From contig CAWFZT010000007.1 in NCBI GenBank assembly GCA_963820415.1, positions 70,572-134,571 of the forward strand: a stretch of 64,000 nucleotides of DNA. The letters are read 5' to 3'. Shown one piece after another: positions 44,000 through 52,391 of this stretch (the first letter of the stretch is position 1; every line of letters starts with the position of its first letter). The position numbers were made by a program, and so were the translations under genes. The stretch is from CAWFZT01 sp963820415 (lineage in GTDB: Bacteria; Chloroflexota; Anaerolineae; Anaerolineales; Anaerolineaceae). The notes beneath the pieces were generated by a model. It did no database searches. It had not been told where the DNA came from and saw nothing but the letters and a program-made list of their open reading frames with translations.

Positions 44000-44473
44000 C
44001 TACGTATACTGGTTGTTTATCCATTTCCTCATGAGAATGGCTTCCTCGCCATCTTCGTAGAAGCCCGGCTGGGCGCCAAAAGGGACGAACCCCATTTTGT
44101 GCCAAAAGACCAGCGCGGCGGTATTCGTCTTCCTCACTTCCAGGGTGATTTGTTTCTTGCCATATTCTTTAACCCGCTCGACTGTGTAATTTAACAGCGC
44201 TGTCGCTATGCCGCGTCTCTTGTAGCTTGGGTGAATGGCCAGGGAGGCCAGGTCGCCCTGAGCAGGCAGGATGCGCGTGATGATATATCCAACAATGCGG
44301 CCTTCGATCTCGGCAAGCAGGAATAGGTCAGGGTTGTAATGATACCAGCGCTCGAAATCTTCTAATTTGTAAGCATCAAATCGGTTGAAAGATATGTTTT
44401 CAATCTCCAGAACCTGTTGGAGATCATTTTCCTGCCAGGTGAGTTGCCGGATGTGAATTTCTTCTCTGCTCAT
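44000..44473 (-). CDS. GNAT-family N-acetyltransferase (RimI-like)
   Basis: A 157-residue acetyl-CoA-dependent acetyltransferase. The acetyl-CoA loop is SYKRRGIATALL (about residues 84-95), preceded by LASLAIHP and followed by LEVRKTNTAALVFWHKMGF, typical of RimI-type N-terminal acetyltransferases. I chose ATG 44471-44473 rather than the TTG one codon earlier. It lies downstream of two ATP-grasp genes on the same strand with a 65-base gap. Substrate may be the product of those ligases or a ribosomal or other protein N-terminus; this is open. Confidence 0.83.
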   Translation of the reverse strand: MSREEIHIRQLTWQENDLQQVLEIENISFNRFDAYKLEDFERWYHYNPDLFLLAEIEGRIVGYIITRILPAQGDLASLAIHPSYKRRGIATALLNYTVERVKEYGKKQITLEVRKTNTAALVFWHKMGFVPFGAQPGFYEDGEEAILMRKWINNQYT

Positions 44474-44540
44474 CAAGTTTTCTTCTACCGGATATGGCGA
44501 GTCTCACATAAGGCCCGGGAAACGGCTGCTGGGAAGCATC

Positions 44541-45320
44541 TTACAAGTCGTTCCCGGCATGCTCTACCAGCAATTGTAGCAAATGGCCTGCATCCCATCC
44601 TGCCAATGCAGCTTCATGCAGCAGCTCTTCATCCAATGGGTCAGGCGCAATTTCCACCCTTACCAGCACCGGTTGGCTGCCTTGGATAAAATCAAAACGC
44701 GCCAGCCCCTTGGCTTCCAGGATACGATAGGCTTTTTGCGCCGGCGCCAGATAGGAATACCCGGGCGTGCTCAGGAAGGGCATATTATCAAAGATGAACA
44801 GGCTGACTCTTTTCCCCATCGTTGGATTCAACAGCAAGATTTTTTCGTGCGCTGGCAGTTTCTTCAAAATCCTGCTCAGTTCGTTATCGTTTCTCAAAAA
44901 TATTGTGTATTTTTCCCAGTCTCGGTACAGGCGAAGAGGGTAATGCAGTCCTTTCAAGCGGGCGGAGTCTCTGGTTTCGATGATGTGAAACGGGGATACC
45001 CGGATGCCCGAATTAAGAAACAGGGGGAACAGCCTTGTATAGTTGCGGGCCAGCGAAAGGCCGAGCATACCTGACCCGGTGTAACGCACACCCGCAATCT
45101 CAAGCACCGCCGGGACGAGATTCGTTTTTTCCCAGCCATAGATACTGGATAGGTTAAATACCACAACTGGGTGATCTCTTCTCACACGCTCATATAGCGC
45201 CGGGCCGCAGTCTTGTTCAATGACTTCATACCCGAGCAGCTTCAACAGAACGTGGATCTTTTTTATCCTGGCTAAAACGGAAGCGTTCTGTTCGGATGGA
45301 CCCAATAGGTCGATTTTCAC
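44541..45320 (-). CDS. D-Ala-D-Ala-ligase-like protein, divergent ATP-grasp paralog
   Basis: A 259-residue protein related to the N-terminal and central parts of D-alanine-D-alanine ligases (VFNLSSIYGWEKTNLVPAVLEIAGVRYTGSG matches the family's substrate-side motif). The usual ATP-grasp lysine and C-terminal Asn-containing metal motif (EVNxxP) are altered: the end reads VRVEIAPDPLDEELL. The GTG start at 45320 has GAGG four bases upstream and lies 95 bases inside the end of the preceding ATP-grasp gene. It may be a regulatory or structural partner or a ligase with altered specificity. Confidence 0.7.
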   Translation of the reverse strand: MKIDLLGPSEQNASVLARIKKIHVLLKLLGYEVIEQDCGPALYERVRRDHPVVVFNLSSIYGWEKTNLVPAVLEIAGVRYTGSGMLGLSLARNYTRLFPLFLNSGIRVSPFHIIETRDSARLKGLHYPLRLYRDWEKYTIFLRNDNELSRILKKLPAHEKILLLNPTMGKRVSLFIFDNMPFLSTPGYSYLAPAQKAYRILEAKGLARFDFIQGSQPVLVRVEIAPDPLDEELLHEAALAGWDAGHLLQLLVEHAGNDL

Positions 45321-46293
45321 TTTTCCTCATAATGGCGTTTTGCAGCAGGGAATTGAGCATGCCTGTGTAATCCAGCCCATAGCCTATGCAGGTGCGCACG
45401 TAGGCGCTGTCTTTTTCGCCGATGCTGGGATTTTGGTTGACTTCCAAGACGTAGGAGGTATGGTCCCGGTAACGTATGTCAATTCTGGCGTAAGAATCAA
45501 GCCCCAGGATGTTGAAACATCGCATGCCTGTCTCGCTGATGTTTTGCTGCTCGTCGGTGGTCAGATGGGCCGGGCAAAGCGGGAGGGACTTTTGATATTG
45601 TTCGGAATTGTCGTGCCATTTAGAACTGTAATCTAAAAACCTGCGATTTGGCGGCAGATCATGAAAGATGATCTCTGAAATGGGTAAAACAAGGTTTTTT
45701 TCTCCCGGCAGGATGGCTACGGTGAATTCCCTGCCATCAATATATTCCTCTACCAGTGCGGGCTGCAAGAGCTGATTATTGATCTGCCTGACCTTGGATC
45801 TCAACTCGCCTGTGTCGTTTACCAGGGAGTGTTCGTCGATGCCGATGCTGTTTTCAGACGCCAGCCCCTTAACAAAGAGCGGGAATTTCAGATCTGGATC
45901 CAGCCTTTCCTGGTCACTGTAGAAGACCTGGTAGGGGGGAGTAGTGATCCCGTTGTAAGAGAGGATGGATTTTACCCGTTCTTTGCTGATGCCTAATGAA
46001 ATCAGCCAGGAACTGGTGCGGGTGTGTGGGATGCCCAGATATTCCAGAAGCGCCGCGGCGTACGCCTCTCCACGGGCATCATCATGGATGCGTTCACAGG
46101 TGTCGAAAGCGACGTTTATCTTACTTCGACATAATTTCTCGATGGAATCCGGGTTGTCCATATCAAAATACTCCACCTTATGTCCAAACAAGGCCAGGTG
46201 TTTGCCAATAGCAAGACCCGTTTCCCGCATTTCTTTTTCTTCTGGCAGCAGTTCTTTATAAGTGAAAGAATTATAAATGAGGCCTATGTTCAT
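45226..46293 (-). CDS. ATP-grasp ligase of the D-Ala-D-Ala ligase family
   Basis: A 355-residue ATP-grasp enzyme. It has FDTCERIHDDARGEAYAAALLEYLGIPHTRTSS near residue 58, the ATP-binding FPLFVKG near residue 135, VEEYIDGREFTVAILPG near 180, ARIDIRYRD and the metal-binding EVNQNPSIG near 285. These ligases join two amino acids or similar carboxylates through an acyl phosphate. Pairing with a paralog and a GNAT, away from mur genes, suggests a specialised dipeptide or modified amino acid rather than the housekeeping Ddl. It is the first gene of the cluster. Confidence 0.8.
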   Translation of the reverse strand: MNIGLIYNSFTYKELLPEEKEMRETGLAIGKHLALFGHKVEYFDMDNPDSIEKLCRSKINVAFDTCERIHDDARGEAYAAALLEYLGIPHTRTSSWLISLGISKERVKSILSYNGITTPPYQVFYSDQERLDPDLKFPLFVKGLASENSIGIDEHSLVNDTGELRSKVRQINNQLLQPALVEEYIDGREFTVAILPGEKNLVLPISEIIFHDLPPNRRFLDYSSKWHDNSEQYQKSLPLCPAHLTTDEQQNISETGMRCFNILGLDSYARIDIRYRDHTSYVLEVNQNPSIGEKDSAYVRTCIGYGLDYTGMLNSLLQNAIMRKSENRPIGSIRTERFRFSQDKKDPRSVEAARV

Positions 46294-46309
46294 AATAAAT
46301 GATCCGTTT

Positions 46310-46723
46310 TCAATCGTTAAAAAATAAAACAGGATAGAGTCGCGGTAAAAATTCGCACCGGTATTTTTGCCATGACATCTGATTTGAAGTCCCGATCCAC
46401 TTTGGCATGATCAATTTTGCCGACGAGATGAGCGGTAAGACGCTATAGCGCTTCTGGCGAAAGCGGTCTTCCGGATATGATTGTGGAATATAGAATAGTC
46501 GAACCAGACGACCATGATCTGGTAGTTTCAAAGTGGTTTCTGTTTTTTTTAAAAGGTTAACGAACCATTGGGAAAGGCGTCTATGGTCAGGTATCTCGTC
46601 AGATGAGGAAGAAAGGTCGCCGTCCATATCTCGAATTAGTCCAAATAACAGACCAAGCACGATTGCATAATTAAACACCCGATTTTTATTATTATACTCC
46701 ATTTCTGAAAGGCGGTTACACAT
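46310..46723 (-). CDS. Hypothetical protein, possibly spurious or decayed
   Basis: A 137-codon frame from ATG 46723 without a clear ribosome site. No family recognised; a hydrophobic stretch NYAIVLGLLFGLI lies near residue 18 and the rest is basic and polar. It is on the same strand as, and 17 bases upstream of, the ATP-grasp gene, in a region that otherwise shows rearrangement. It could be a remnant. Confidence 0.3.
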   Translation of the reverse strand: MCNRLSEMEYNNKNRVFNYAIVLGLLFGLIRDMDGDLSSSSDEIPDHRRLSQWFVNLLKKTETTLKLPDHGRLVRLFYIPQSYPEDRFRQKRYSVLPLISSAKLIMPKWIGTSNQMSWQKYRCEFLPRLYPVLFFND

Positions 46724-46887
46724 CCCGAAACTAACATTTTAATCTGAGGCACTACGAATCCTCTGGTGGGAGGTATCACGCCCTTGATCTGCCGGGTCGA
46801 CATCGATATATGGGGGTGTATGGGGCTATCCGACATTTTCAACAATCTCTTGGTAAGTGATGCCTTGTTAATGGTTCTTGCAGGCCA

Positions 46888-47054
46888 GATGACACGGGAT
46901 CTGAGCCTGTCCCTGGATACCGCCATGACCGCATTGAGCGATCTGCATCCAGGATCAGCTATTCAGTTGTAGCGGCTATACCCCCAGGTTCACTTTTGGG
47001 TTGGTTTCTCCCCTAACATAATCGCCTTCACTCCGAACAGAGATTTTCAGAAAC
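46888..47054 (+). repeat. 167-bp duplicated fragment, copy B
   Basis: Direct-orientation partner of 43636-43802. Here the frame reads AGQMTRDLSLSLDTAMTALSDLHPGSAIQL and stops with TAG. It is joined directly to a fragment of a glmS gene at 47055, while in copy A the order is reversed (glmS end first, then this fragment). Confidence 0.85.
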
Positions 47055-47213
47055 TTGGCTGACCAGGTGCTGTGGGTGCCGGACGTGCCCTGGATGTTGA
47101 GCCCGGTGATGACCGTGATTCCTTTGCAGATGCTGGCTTATCATATTGCGGCGCTCCGCGGGTTGGACGTCGACCAGCCCAGGAACCTAGCCAAGTCGGT
47201 GACGGTGGAATGA
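47055..47213 (+). pseudogene. 3' fragment of a second glmS gene
   Basis: 53 codons including the stop are homologous to the end of glmS (43291-43449). All 52 amino acids are identical, while 11 bases differ, each at a silent third position. No start or catalytic part is present, so it is a truncated remnant. The silent-only pattern means the parent gene diverged under selection before truncation. About 25 bases after the stop are also similar. Confidence 0.9.
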
Positions 47214-47531
47214 ATTATTTTTGTTTTGAAGTGCTTTGGTTCGAAAAATTAAGTCGTACTATGAATAATAAAGGCGTACCATAAGTTTTATTAACCTTTA
47301 CTATTGGAGCTTATAAACCAAGTCAAAAAGGTTACCCCATGATTCCTTTGGTGTAACTTTTTCCTGATTAATTTGTATCACCCAGGATGTAAGTTAATTC
47401 TCGATTGTCAGATCAAGTCTTGGGCATTACAAATCATTCCTTTGAAATAACATCGCTTACCATTTCCGAAAATAAATACCGAAAAGGTTCATCTAAAGAT
47501 AGAAATATCAGCTTGCACCATGTGGCAATAC
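47214..47531. other. Intergenic stretch, no gene seen
   Basis: A+T-rich. A possible plus-strand terminator-like hairpin lies at 47325-47362 (AAAAAGGTTACC with GGTGTAACTTTTT, one bulged G). Nothing else recognised. Confidence 0.5.
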
Positions 47532-47759
47532 TTATGCTAGTTTCCCTTTAACGTCAGGGGGAAGTTCTGCTGCATATGCAGTTGGAACAACATTAAAAGT
47601 ATGAGTTGGATTGAGTTGTCCCCCAGCATTTCTTAGAGCCTGAGCAAACCCAGATTGGTTTGCAGTATTGGTTACTTTCTGAATGGCACCACCAGCTGAG
47701 CCTAAAAGAGAGCCTAATCCCTTTTTCTGTAAATTGAGGTAATCAGTAAAAATTGACAT
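47532..47759 (-). CDS. Small hypothetical protein
   Basis: A 75-codon frame (MSIFTDYLNLQKKGLGSLLG...) with a Gly/Ala-rich middle. No ribosome site is obvious and no family is recognised. It is divergent from the small membrane-protein frame at 47779 and lies in the A+T-rich segment. It could be real or a chance frame. Confidence 0.35.
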   Translation of the reverse strand: MSIFTDYLNLQKKGLGSLLGSAGGAIQKVTNTANQSGFAQALRNAGGQLNPTHTFNVVPTAYAAELPPDVKGKLA

Positions 47760-47778
47760 GATATTCTATAATTAACTT

Positions 47779-47940
47779 ATGCACACATCTTTGACCGAGA
47801 TCATTTTTTCTTTAAAAGAAAACGGTCCTGCGTTATTCTTAGATTTGGTTACAGTTATTTTGCTAATAGGCATAACTTTCCTAATGGCAAAATTCCACGT
47901 CTTAATCCGCAACCTCAAATCTAAACTAACTCAAGTTTAG
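47779..47940 (+). CDS. Small predicted membrane protein
   Basis: A 53-residue frame from ATG 47779 to TAG 47938-47940. It has one strong membrane helix (ALFLDLVTVILLIGITFLMA) and a basic C-terminus (LIRNLKSKLTQV), the profile of small membrane proteins. A TATAAT lies just upstream (47767-47772), without a good -35. No ribosome site is obvious; homologs unknown. Confidence 0.35.
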   Translation: MHTSLTEIIFSLKENGPALFLDLVTVILLIGITFLMAKFHVLIRNLKSKLTQV

Positions 47941-47976
47941 GCAAGCTGGGGAGAATTTATAAGGATTGTTATGGAT

Positions 47977-48555
47977 TTAACTTTTGGGTGTAAATAACTT
48001 TCTTATTTTATAAGTAGTTCTCAACCAAATCCTTCGAATGATATTATTTTCTACACTATCGAGTGTATGGTACTGATACCTAGGATCGTATTCCCCTTCG
48101 ATGTATTTCGAATAAGCGTGTCCTTCACCATCATAAACAATAATTGATAGGTGATTATTTTTGTCGGATAATTCTCCAGTTATGTATTCAGATAAATGGA
48201 AAATTACAGTATCACCATCTTGTAAGGTCAAAGGTAGTGTCGGAGGTTCATACTGTGGTTCTGTTGCCCAAAATACTCCACTAGGCATACTCGTATAACC
48301 CCCCCTTCTATTTTTGGGAATTATATTTATATTTATTGTAGTAATAGTTATAGGTCGATGACTATTATTAGTAATTAAAATCTGATGTCTCTCCGTCCAA
48401 TGAACTGCTTCCAATATGATCTTGAGAGACTTTCTTTCCTTTGCTAGATCCTTTAGACCAATGACTGTGGCAAGAATAGCCCCATATGCTGCTAATATTA
48501 TCGTAATGACATCAAATAAATCTTTTCCATTTTGTCCATTTGGGGGATTACTCAT
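47977..48555 (-). CDS. Hypothetical protein with N-terminal membrane helix
   Basis: A 192-residue protein. Residues 14-33 form a membrane helix (VITIILAAYGAILATVIGL); the rest is predicted mainly beta strand (ITNNSHRPITITTININI) as in an immunoglobulin-like domain. AGGAG precedes the ATG by about 9 bases, so it is probably expressed. No family recognised. Similar one-helix plus beta-domain proteins are common orphan genes in A+T-rich insertions. Confidence 0.65.
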   Translation of the reverse strand: MSNPPNGQNGKDLFDVITIILAAYGAILATVIGLKDLAKERKSLKIILEAVHWTERHQILITNNSHRPITITTININIIPKNRRGGYTSMPSGVFWATEPQYEPPTLPLTLQDGDTVIFHLSEYITGELSDKNNHLSIIVYDGEGHAYSKYIEGEYDPRYQYHTLDSVENNIIRRIWLRTTYKIRKLFTPKS

Positions 48556-48696
48556 TAGGGATCTCCTTAATTTCCACCTTTTAGATAACTCAATTGTATT
48601 ACGGAAGGATTATTTTTTAAATCCAAGTAACTTCAGCCCCGTTCTACAAGGCCGAAGTCTCATTACTAACCATGTTTACATCAATTTAAAAGTCGA

Positions 48697-49066
48697 TTAA
48701 CTCAGATAAGCCCCACAAGCATTGATACATTGCTCGCACTCATGCGCAACTTTTTTGAGTTCTGCCACATCGGGATATTTATCACATTCTTCTTTGCATC
48801 GAGCACAGATAGATCTACCAACCTCACAAACAGGTTTCGAAAACTCCAAATCTCGCCCTAAAAACTCAGCCATTAGTTCAGTGTAAGAAGAGCAATCGTT
48901 TAACAACTTTAATGAGTTGATCGGGAAATCCTTCGGGGTGCCCTTCGATGTATTGGATCGCCAAATCACATGCGGCGGAACAGTCTAGACAAACTTTTAT
49001 GAGATTTTTCTTTTTATCTGGTTTTTTTCCGGGTTGTGACATCATCATCATTCTCCGTCTTCTCAT
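48697..49066 (-). pseudogene. DUF326 four-helix Cys-rich copper-binding protein, frameshifted
   Basis: Two frames join into one DUF326/Csp-like protein. The first, from ATG 49066 after GGAGG, gives CLDCSAACDLAIQYIEGHPEGFPDQLIK. The second, entered near 48901-48915, gives LLNDCSSYTELMAEFLGR, then CEVGRSICARCKEEC and HECEQCINAC. The spaced CxxC/CxxxC cysteines facing one helix face are typical of copper storage proteins. A His/Met-rich start (MRRRRMMMMSQ) is unusual. A one-base indel separates the frames, real or artefact. Confidence 0.75.
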
Positions 49067-49265
49067 TTTTCCTCCACTTTAGCATTTGAAGAACTAAATA
49101 GATTTGAGTTGATAAATCAATTATAGTACGTATTACTTTAAACCTGGGAATTTAACTACATTTACATAAGTTTTCCGTAACACCTTTCCTGGCAATCAGA
49201 GTTAATTAACGTATTACCTGAAAAAGGATAACTGAATGCCTGGGGAAATCAGTGGCTGACGTCAT
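49067..49265. other. Intergenic stretch, nothing recognised
   Basis: A+T-rich at its left end, then higher G+C. No gene, repeat or hairpin that I can support. Confidence 0.5.
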
Positions 49266-49550
49266 TACGATTACATCATCACGGCTCACGGCTCTGGCGG
49301 CCCGTCTGGCCATGCAACTGACCGAGAAAGGTTATAAAGTCCTCGTCCTCGAAAAAGGCAAGCGCTTCGTCGAGGAGGATTTCGCTAAAAACAACTGGCA
49401 GTTTTAGAAGTATATCTGGATGCCGGCCATCCGCACCTATGGTATTTTACAGATCAGTTTCTAAAGGGCATGATGGTTCTGCACGGCGCAGGCGTCGGCA
49501 GCGGCAGCCTGGGTTACGCCAATGCCCTTGAAATCCCCAACGACGAGCCC
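49266..49550 (+). pseudogene. Remnant of a GMC/cholesterol-oxidase-like flavoprotein
   Basis: Translated across at least two frame changes and one internal TAG, the segment reads YDYIIT...GSGG, ARLAMQLTEKGYKVLVLEKG, KRFVEEDFAKNNWQ, KYIWMPAIRTYGI and LKGMMVLHGAGVGSGSLGYA. This is the FAD-binding N-terminus of a GMC-type oxidoreductase (cholesterol-oxidase branch). Only about 95 of some 500 codons remain. A decayed gene, not a sequencing artefact, because most of the gene is missing. Confidence 0.85.
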
Positions 49551-49659
49551 TTATAATAACCCAATTATTTGGGCAAGGATGCACTTTTTTAAGGCTTATA
49601 ATCCGGTTAACAGAAATTTTTTTGTCTATAATTGGGGTATCTTTTTTAGCGATGGTGCC

Positions 49660-50445
49660 ATGGCAAATAACAAAATTAAAGGTAAGGTTGCGATTGTCAC
49701 GGGAGCTTCCAGCGGAGTGGGCTGGGAAACGGCCCGGCTGCTGGCAGAGCGCGGCGCGCGGGTCGTCCTGGCAGCCCGTTCTGTACAACCCCTGGAGCGC
49801 CTGGAAAAGCTGATCCGAGACTTGGGGGGCGAGGCGCTGGTTGTTCCGACCGATGTCACCCAGCCTGACCAGGTGAACCACCTGGTGCAGGCAGCCCTTT
49901 CTCAATGGGGCCAGATCGACATCCTGGTCGCCAACGCCGGGCAGTACGTGCGTTCACCCATCGCCAGCCTGTCCCCGGGCGTGATGGAAGCTTCGCTGGC
50001 GGTCAATTTCTACGGCGGCCTATATTCCATCCTGGACGTCCTGCCTTCCATGCTGGCCCGCAAATCCGGTCACATTGTGTTAAACTTAACCATGGATGTC
50101 AAAACCCCGCTCGTGGGCGATGCGCCGTACGTGGCGGCTAAATCGGCCTTAAGCGGGTTGGGTGACGTGCTACGCCAGGAACTGCACGGTTCTGGAATCC
50201 AGGTCACAGCGGTTTATGTCGGTCGGATTGACACCCCGATGGTCGCTCACATTAGATTTCCCAGCATCTCGGCTAAAATACCGCCCCAGCAGGTCGCCCG
50301 GGCCATCTTGAAAAGCATTGAGCGGCGCCCGGCAGAAATCATCCTTCCCGCTCAAGCAAACCTGCTCAACTTCATTCATTTTATTTCGCCTTCTCTGGCG
50401 GGTTGGACTGCCCGGGTTTTCAACCTGCAGGGATGGATTGATTAG
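49660..50445 (+). CDS. Short-chain dehydrogenase/reductase
   Basis: A 261-residue classical SDR. The NAD(P) motif TGASSGVG is near residue 14, NAGQ near 88, and the active-site YVAAK near 153. The usual catalytic Ser is not obvious: the strand reads IVLNLTMDVKTPLVGDAPYVAAK, with Thr or Met where Ser is expected. I chose ATG 49660-49662 (MANNKIKGKVAIVTG), because the upstream extension overlaps the GMC remnant. A hydrophobic C-terminal segment (LLNFIHFISPSLAGW) may touch the membrane. It precedes the 496-residue unknown gene by 9 bases. Substrate unknown. Confidence 0.82.
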   Translation: MANNKIKGKVAIVTGASSGVGWETARLLAERGARVVLAARSVQPLERLEKLIRDLGGEALVVPTDVTQPDQVNHLVQAALSQWGQIDILVANAGQYVRSPIASLSPGVMEASLAVNFYGGLYSILDVLPSMLARKSGHIVLNLTMDVKTPLVGDAPYVAAKSALSGLGDVLRQELHGSGIQVTAVYVGRIDTPMVAHIRFPSISAKIPPQQVARAILKSIERRPAEIILPAQANLLNFIHFISPSLAGWTARVFNLQGWID

Positions 50446-50454
50446 AGGTAGAAG

Positions 50455-51945
50455 ATGGATCTTCCTTCCTTAACGGAATCCCCTGCCGGGATAAAGCATA
50501 CTTGGCTGCGCAACATCTCGATCGCCTTTTACTCAGAATCGCCCGAGCCTGTTCTGGATGAATTTACCCAGGGACTGCGCCAGCAGTTCAAGCGGCTGGG
50601 GCATACCGTCATGGAAACCCCGCGAGGCTCGCTGGATGTCCTGGTCACCTGGGCTTTTTATGATCACCCGGTCGACTGGCATGACGCCCTGTTATTTTCT
50701 TCTCGCAGGCGTTTCAGCCTGGAGCATAACCCGATCCTGTATACCCTGATCCACCTGGAACGCGCCACGTTCCAGGCGCTGATCGATCATTTATCAATGG
50801 CGGCGGCCAAGCCGGAGGTTGATCGGGCGGACTATCCCTTCCCTGGCCTGAACCCGAATGCTTATCTGACCCTGTACGAGCAGGGCCGCCGGGCCGGCCC
50901 GATTTTATCGCTGGTGCGGCTGCTCCAGGCGCAGACTTTGAGCATACGCATCATCTTAGTTGTTGGTGATCAGCGCCCAGAAGAGGGATATATTTTTGAT
51001 CTGGCCGGGGCCTACCCCAGGATCGACAATGATGGCAACCCAGCCTTTTATGAAGATATCGCCCTGCGCATGGTAACCGCAGCCAGCGCCGGCGAGGTCC
51101 AGGCGCACGAAGACATCGGCGATCCCATCTCCCTGGCGACCTGGCAGGCGTTGACCACCCCGCCAGCAATGGTGCTGGCCGGGCAGGAGCTGGGCCGACG
51201 CCAGTTCTTCACCCCCATGGTGCCGGTGGGTGAGCTGGTGACCATGCCCCGGCTGCACGGCGCGATTGCCAGCCAGTACAGCGAAGGATGTTTTGCCACC
51301 TGGGAGCCGCAGATAGACGGGCTGGTTACTACGATCACCGGCAGCGCCCGCCCGGTCGATAAAGGCAACCTGGGTCCGGATGAGCTGTCAGTAATCGTTG
51401 GGATGCGCCCGGACCGGCTGGGAGTACGGGTGCGCCGGGTCGAAGGTAAGCAAAATGACCCGCCATCCTCGGAAGCAGTCGAGCTGATCGGGATGGATGC
51501 CCGGCTTCCCAGCATCACGCTGCGGCCTGAAGGAGCTGCACCGAGGCAAGTGCCAGTCGCGCGCTCGAAACTGCACGGGCACCGCGGCGTCAGGCGCTAC
51601 GATCCCGCCTGGGTCGAGCATGTTTACCTAGATCCAGCTTACTATCATTACCCGGTCTCCTGCTCAACCGAAGCCCAGGCGTATGCGATCATCAACGCTT
51701 TTGCCCGATCCGAGGCGCTGACTTACCCAGACGATCCCAGGCAGGTGGTCTTCACCATCCTTCCCGGGCACGGTCTGGTCATTGTAGAAAAGTGGGTGTC
51801 CGGGAAAGCGCCTTTCCAGGCCATTTGGGAAGCCATGGACGCTGGCTTTTTAGAGATCCAGAGCCAGGTCCCGCAGGGTCCGCTGGCTTACCTACCGGAT
51901 GAGCAGGATTTCATGGTTTTACACGAGGGGTTAATCCCTCGCTGA
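50455..51945 (+). CDS. Conserved-looking protein of unknown family
   Basis: A 496-residue, probably cytoplasmic protein without signal peptide or membrane helices. I recognise no domain. Visible features: an N-terminal part about surface-to-volume-like phrases ISIAFYSESPEPVLDEF and VLVTWAFYDHP; a central IILVVGDQRPEEGYIFDLAG; and a C-terminal PVSCSTEAQAYAIINAFARSEALTYP. High G+C and coding bias match neighbours. AGGTAGAAG lies before the ATG. It is likely co-transcribed with the SDR. No function is proposed. Confidence 0.7.
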   Translation: MDLPSLTESPAGIKHTWLRNISIAFYSESPEPVLDEFTQGLRQQFKRLGHTVMETPRGSLDVLVTWAFYDHPVDWHDALLFSSRRRFSLEHNPILYTLIHLERATFQALIDHLSMAAAKPEVDRADYPFPGLNPNAYLTLYEQGRRAGPILSLVRLLQAQTLSIRIILVVGDQRPEEGYIFDLAGAYPRIDNDGNPAFYEDIALRMVTAASAGEVQAHEDIGDPISLATWQALTTPPAMVLAGQELGRRQFFTPMVPVGELVTMPRLHGAIASQYSEGCFATWEPQIDGLVTTITGSARPVDKGNLGPDELSVIVGMRPDRLGVRVRRVEGKQNDPPSSEAVELIGMDARLPSITLRPEGAAPRQVPVARSKLHGHRGVRRYDPAWVEHVYLDPAYYHYPVSCSTEAQAYAIINAFARSEALTYPDDPRQVVFTILPGHGLVIVEKWVSGKAPFQAIWEAMDAGFLEIQSQVPQGPLAYLPDEQDFMVLHEGLIPR

Positions 51946-52345
51946 CATGTTGCCCTGGCTGAATACGCCATGAGTAAAGTGCGAGGGAAAGAACTGTTAG
52001 GGCGACGAACATGATAGCAGCCGCCACGGTGAATACCGTTCGAAAGGCATCGATTTGGGCTTTCAATTCCATTAACCCCATCACCTGGGCCAGGATGAGG
52101 GGATTCTTGGTGTTGACGATGCTGTTTTGTGTGATGGAAATCAGGTGATTCTCGGTTGAATTGGTCAGGATGGTGCTGAAGACGGAAATACCAAAGGCGC
52201 CGGCGATATTACGCACTAGGGCCAGGATCGAGGAAGCGATCCCTATCTCGCTGGTGGGCACTGCCGAGGCAATGATGCTGGTGCGCTGTGACATGCCAAA
52301 GCCCAGGCCAAAGGCCATGACCGATAGGGGTATGATAACATCCAT
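51911..52345 (-). pseudogene. C-terminal fragment of a DHA2-type MFS drug exporter
   Basis: About 144 codons. The segment FGLGFGMSQRTSIIASAVPTSEIGIASSILALVRNIAGAFG is characteristic of helices 11-13 of 14-helix EmrB/QacA transporters, followed by a last helix and a short tail. The N-terminal two thirds are absent: the neighbouring HTH gene ends 46 bases upstream. Its tail overlaps the end of the 496-residue gene by 35 bases on the other strand. A truncated remnant. Confidence 0.85.
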
Positions 52346-52391
52346 CGCCGTAGAGCGCGAGTCTAAAAACTGATCATTTCGACCAGGAAAT

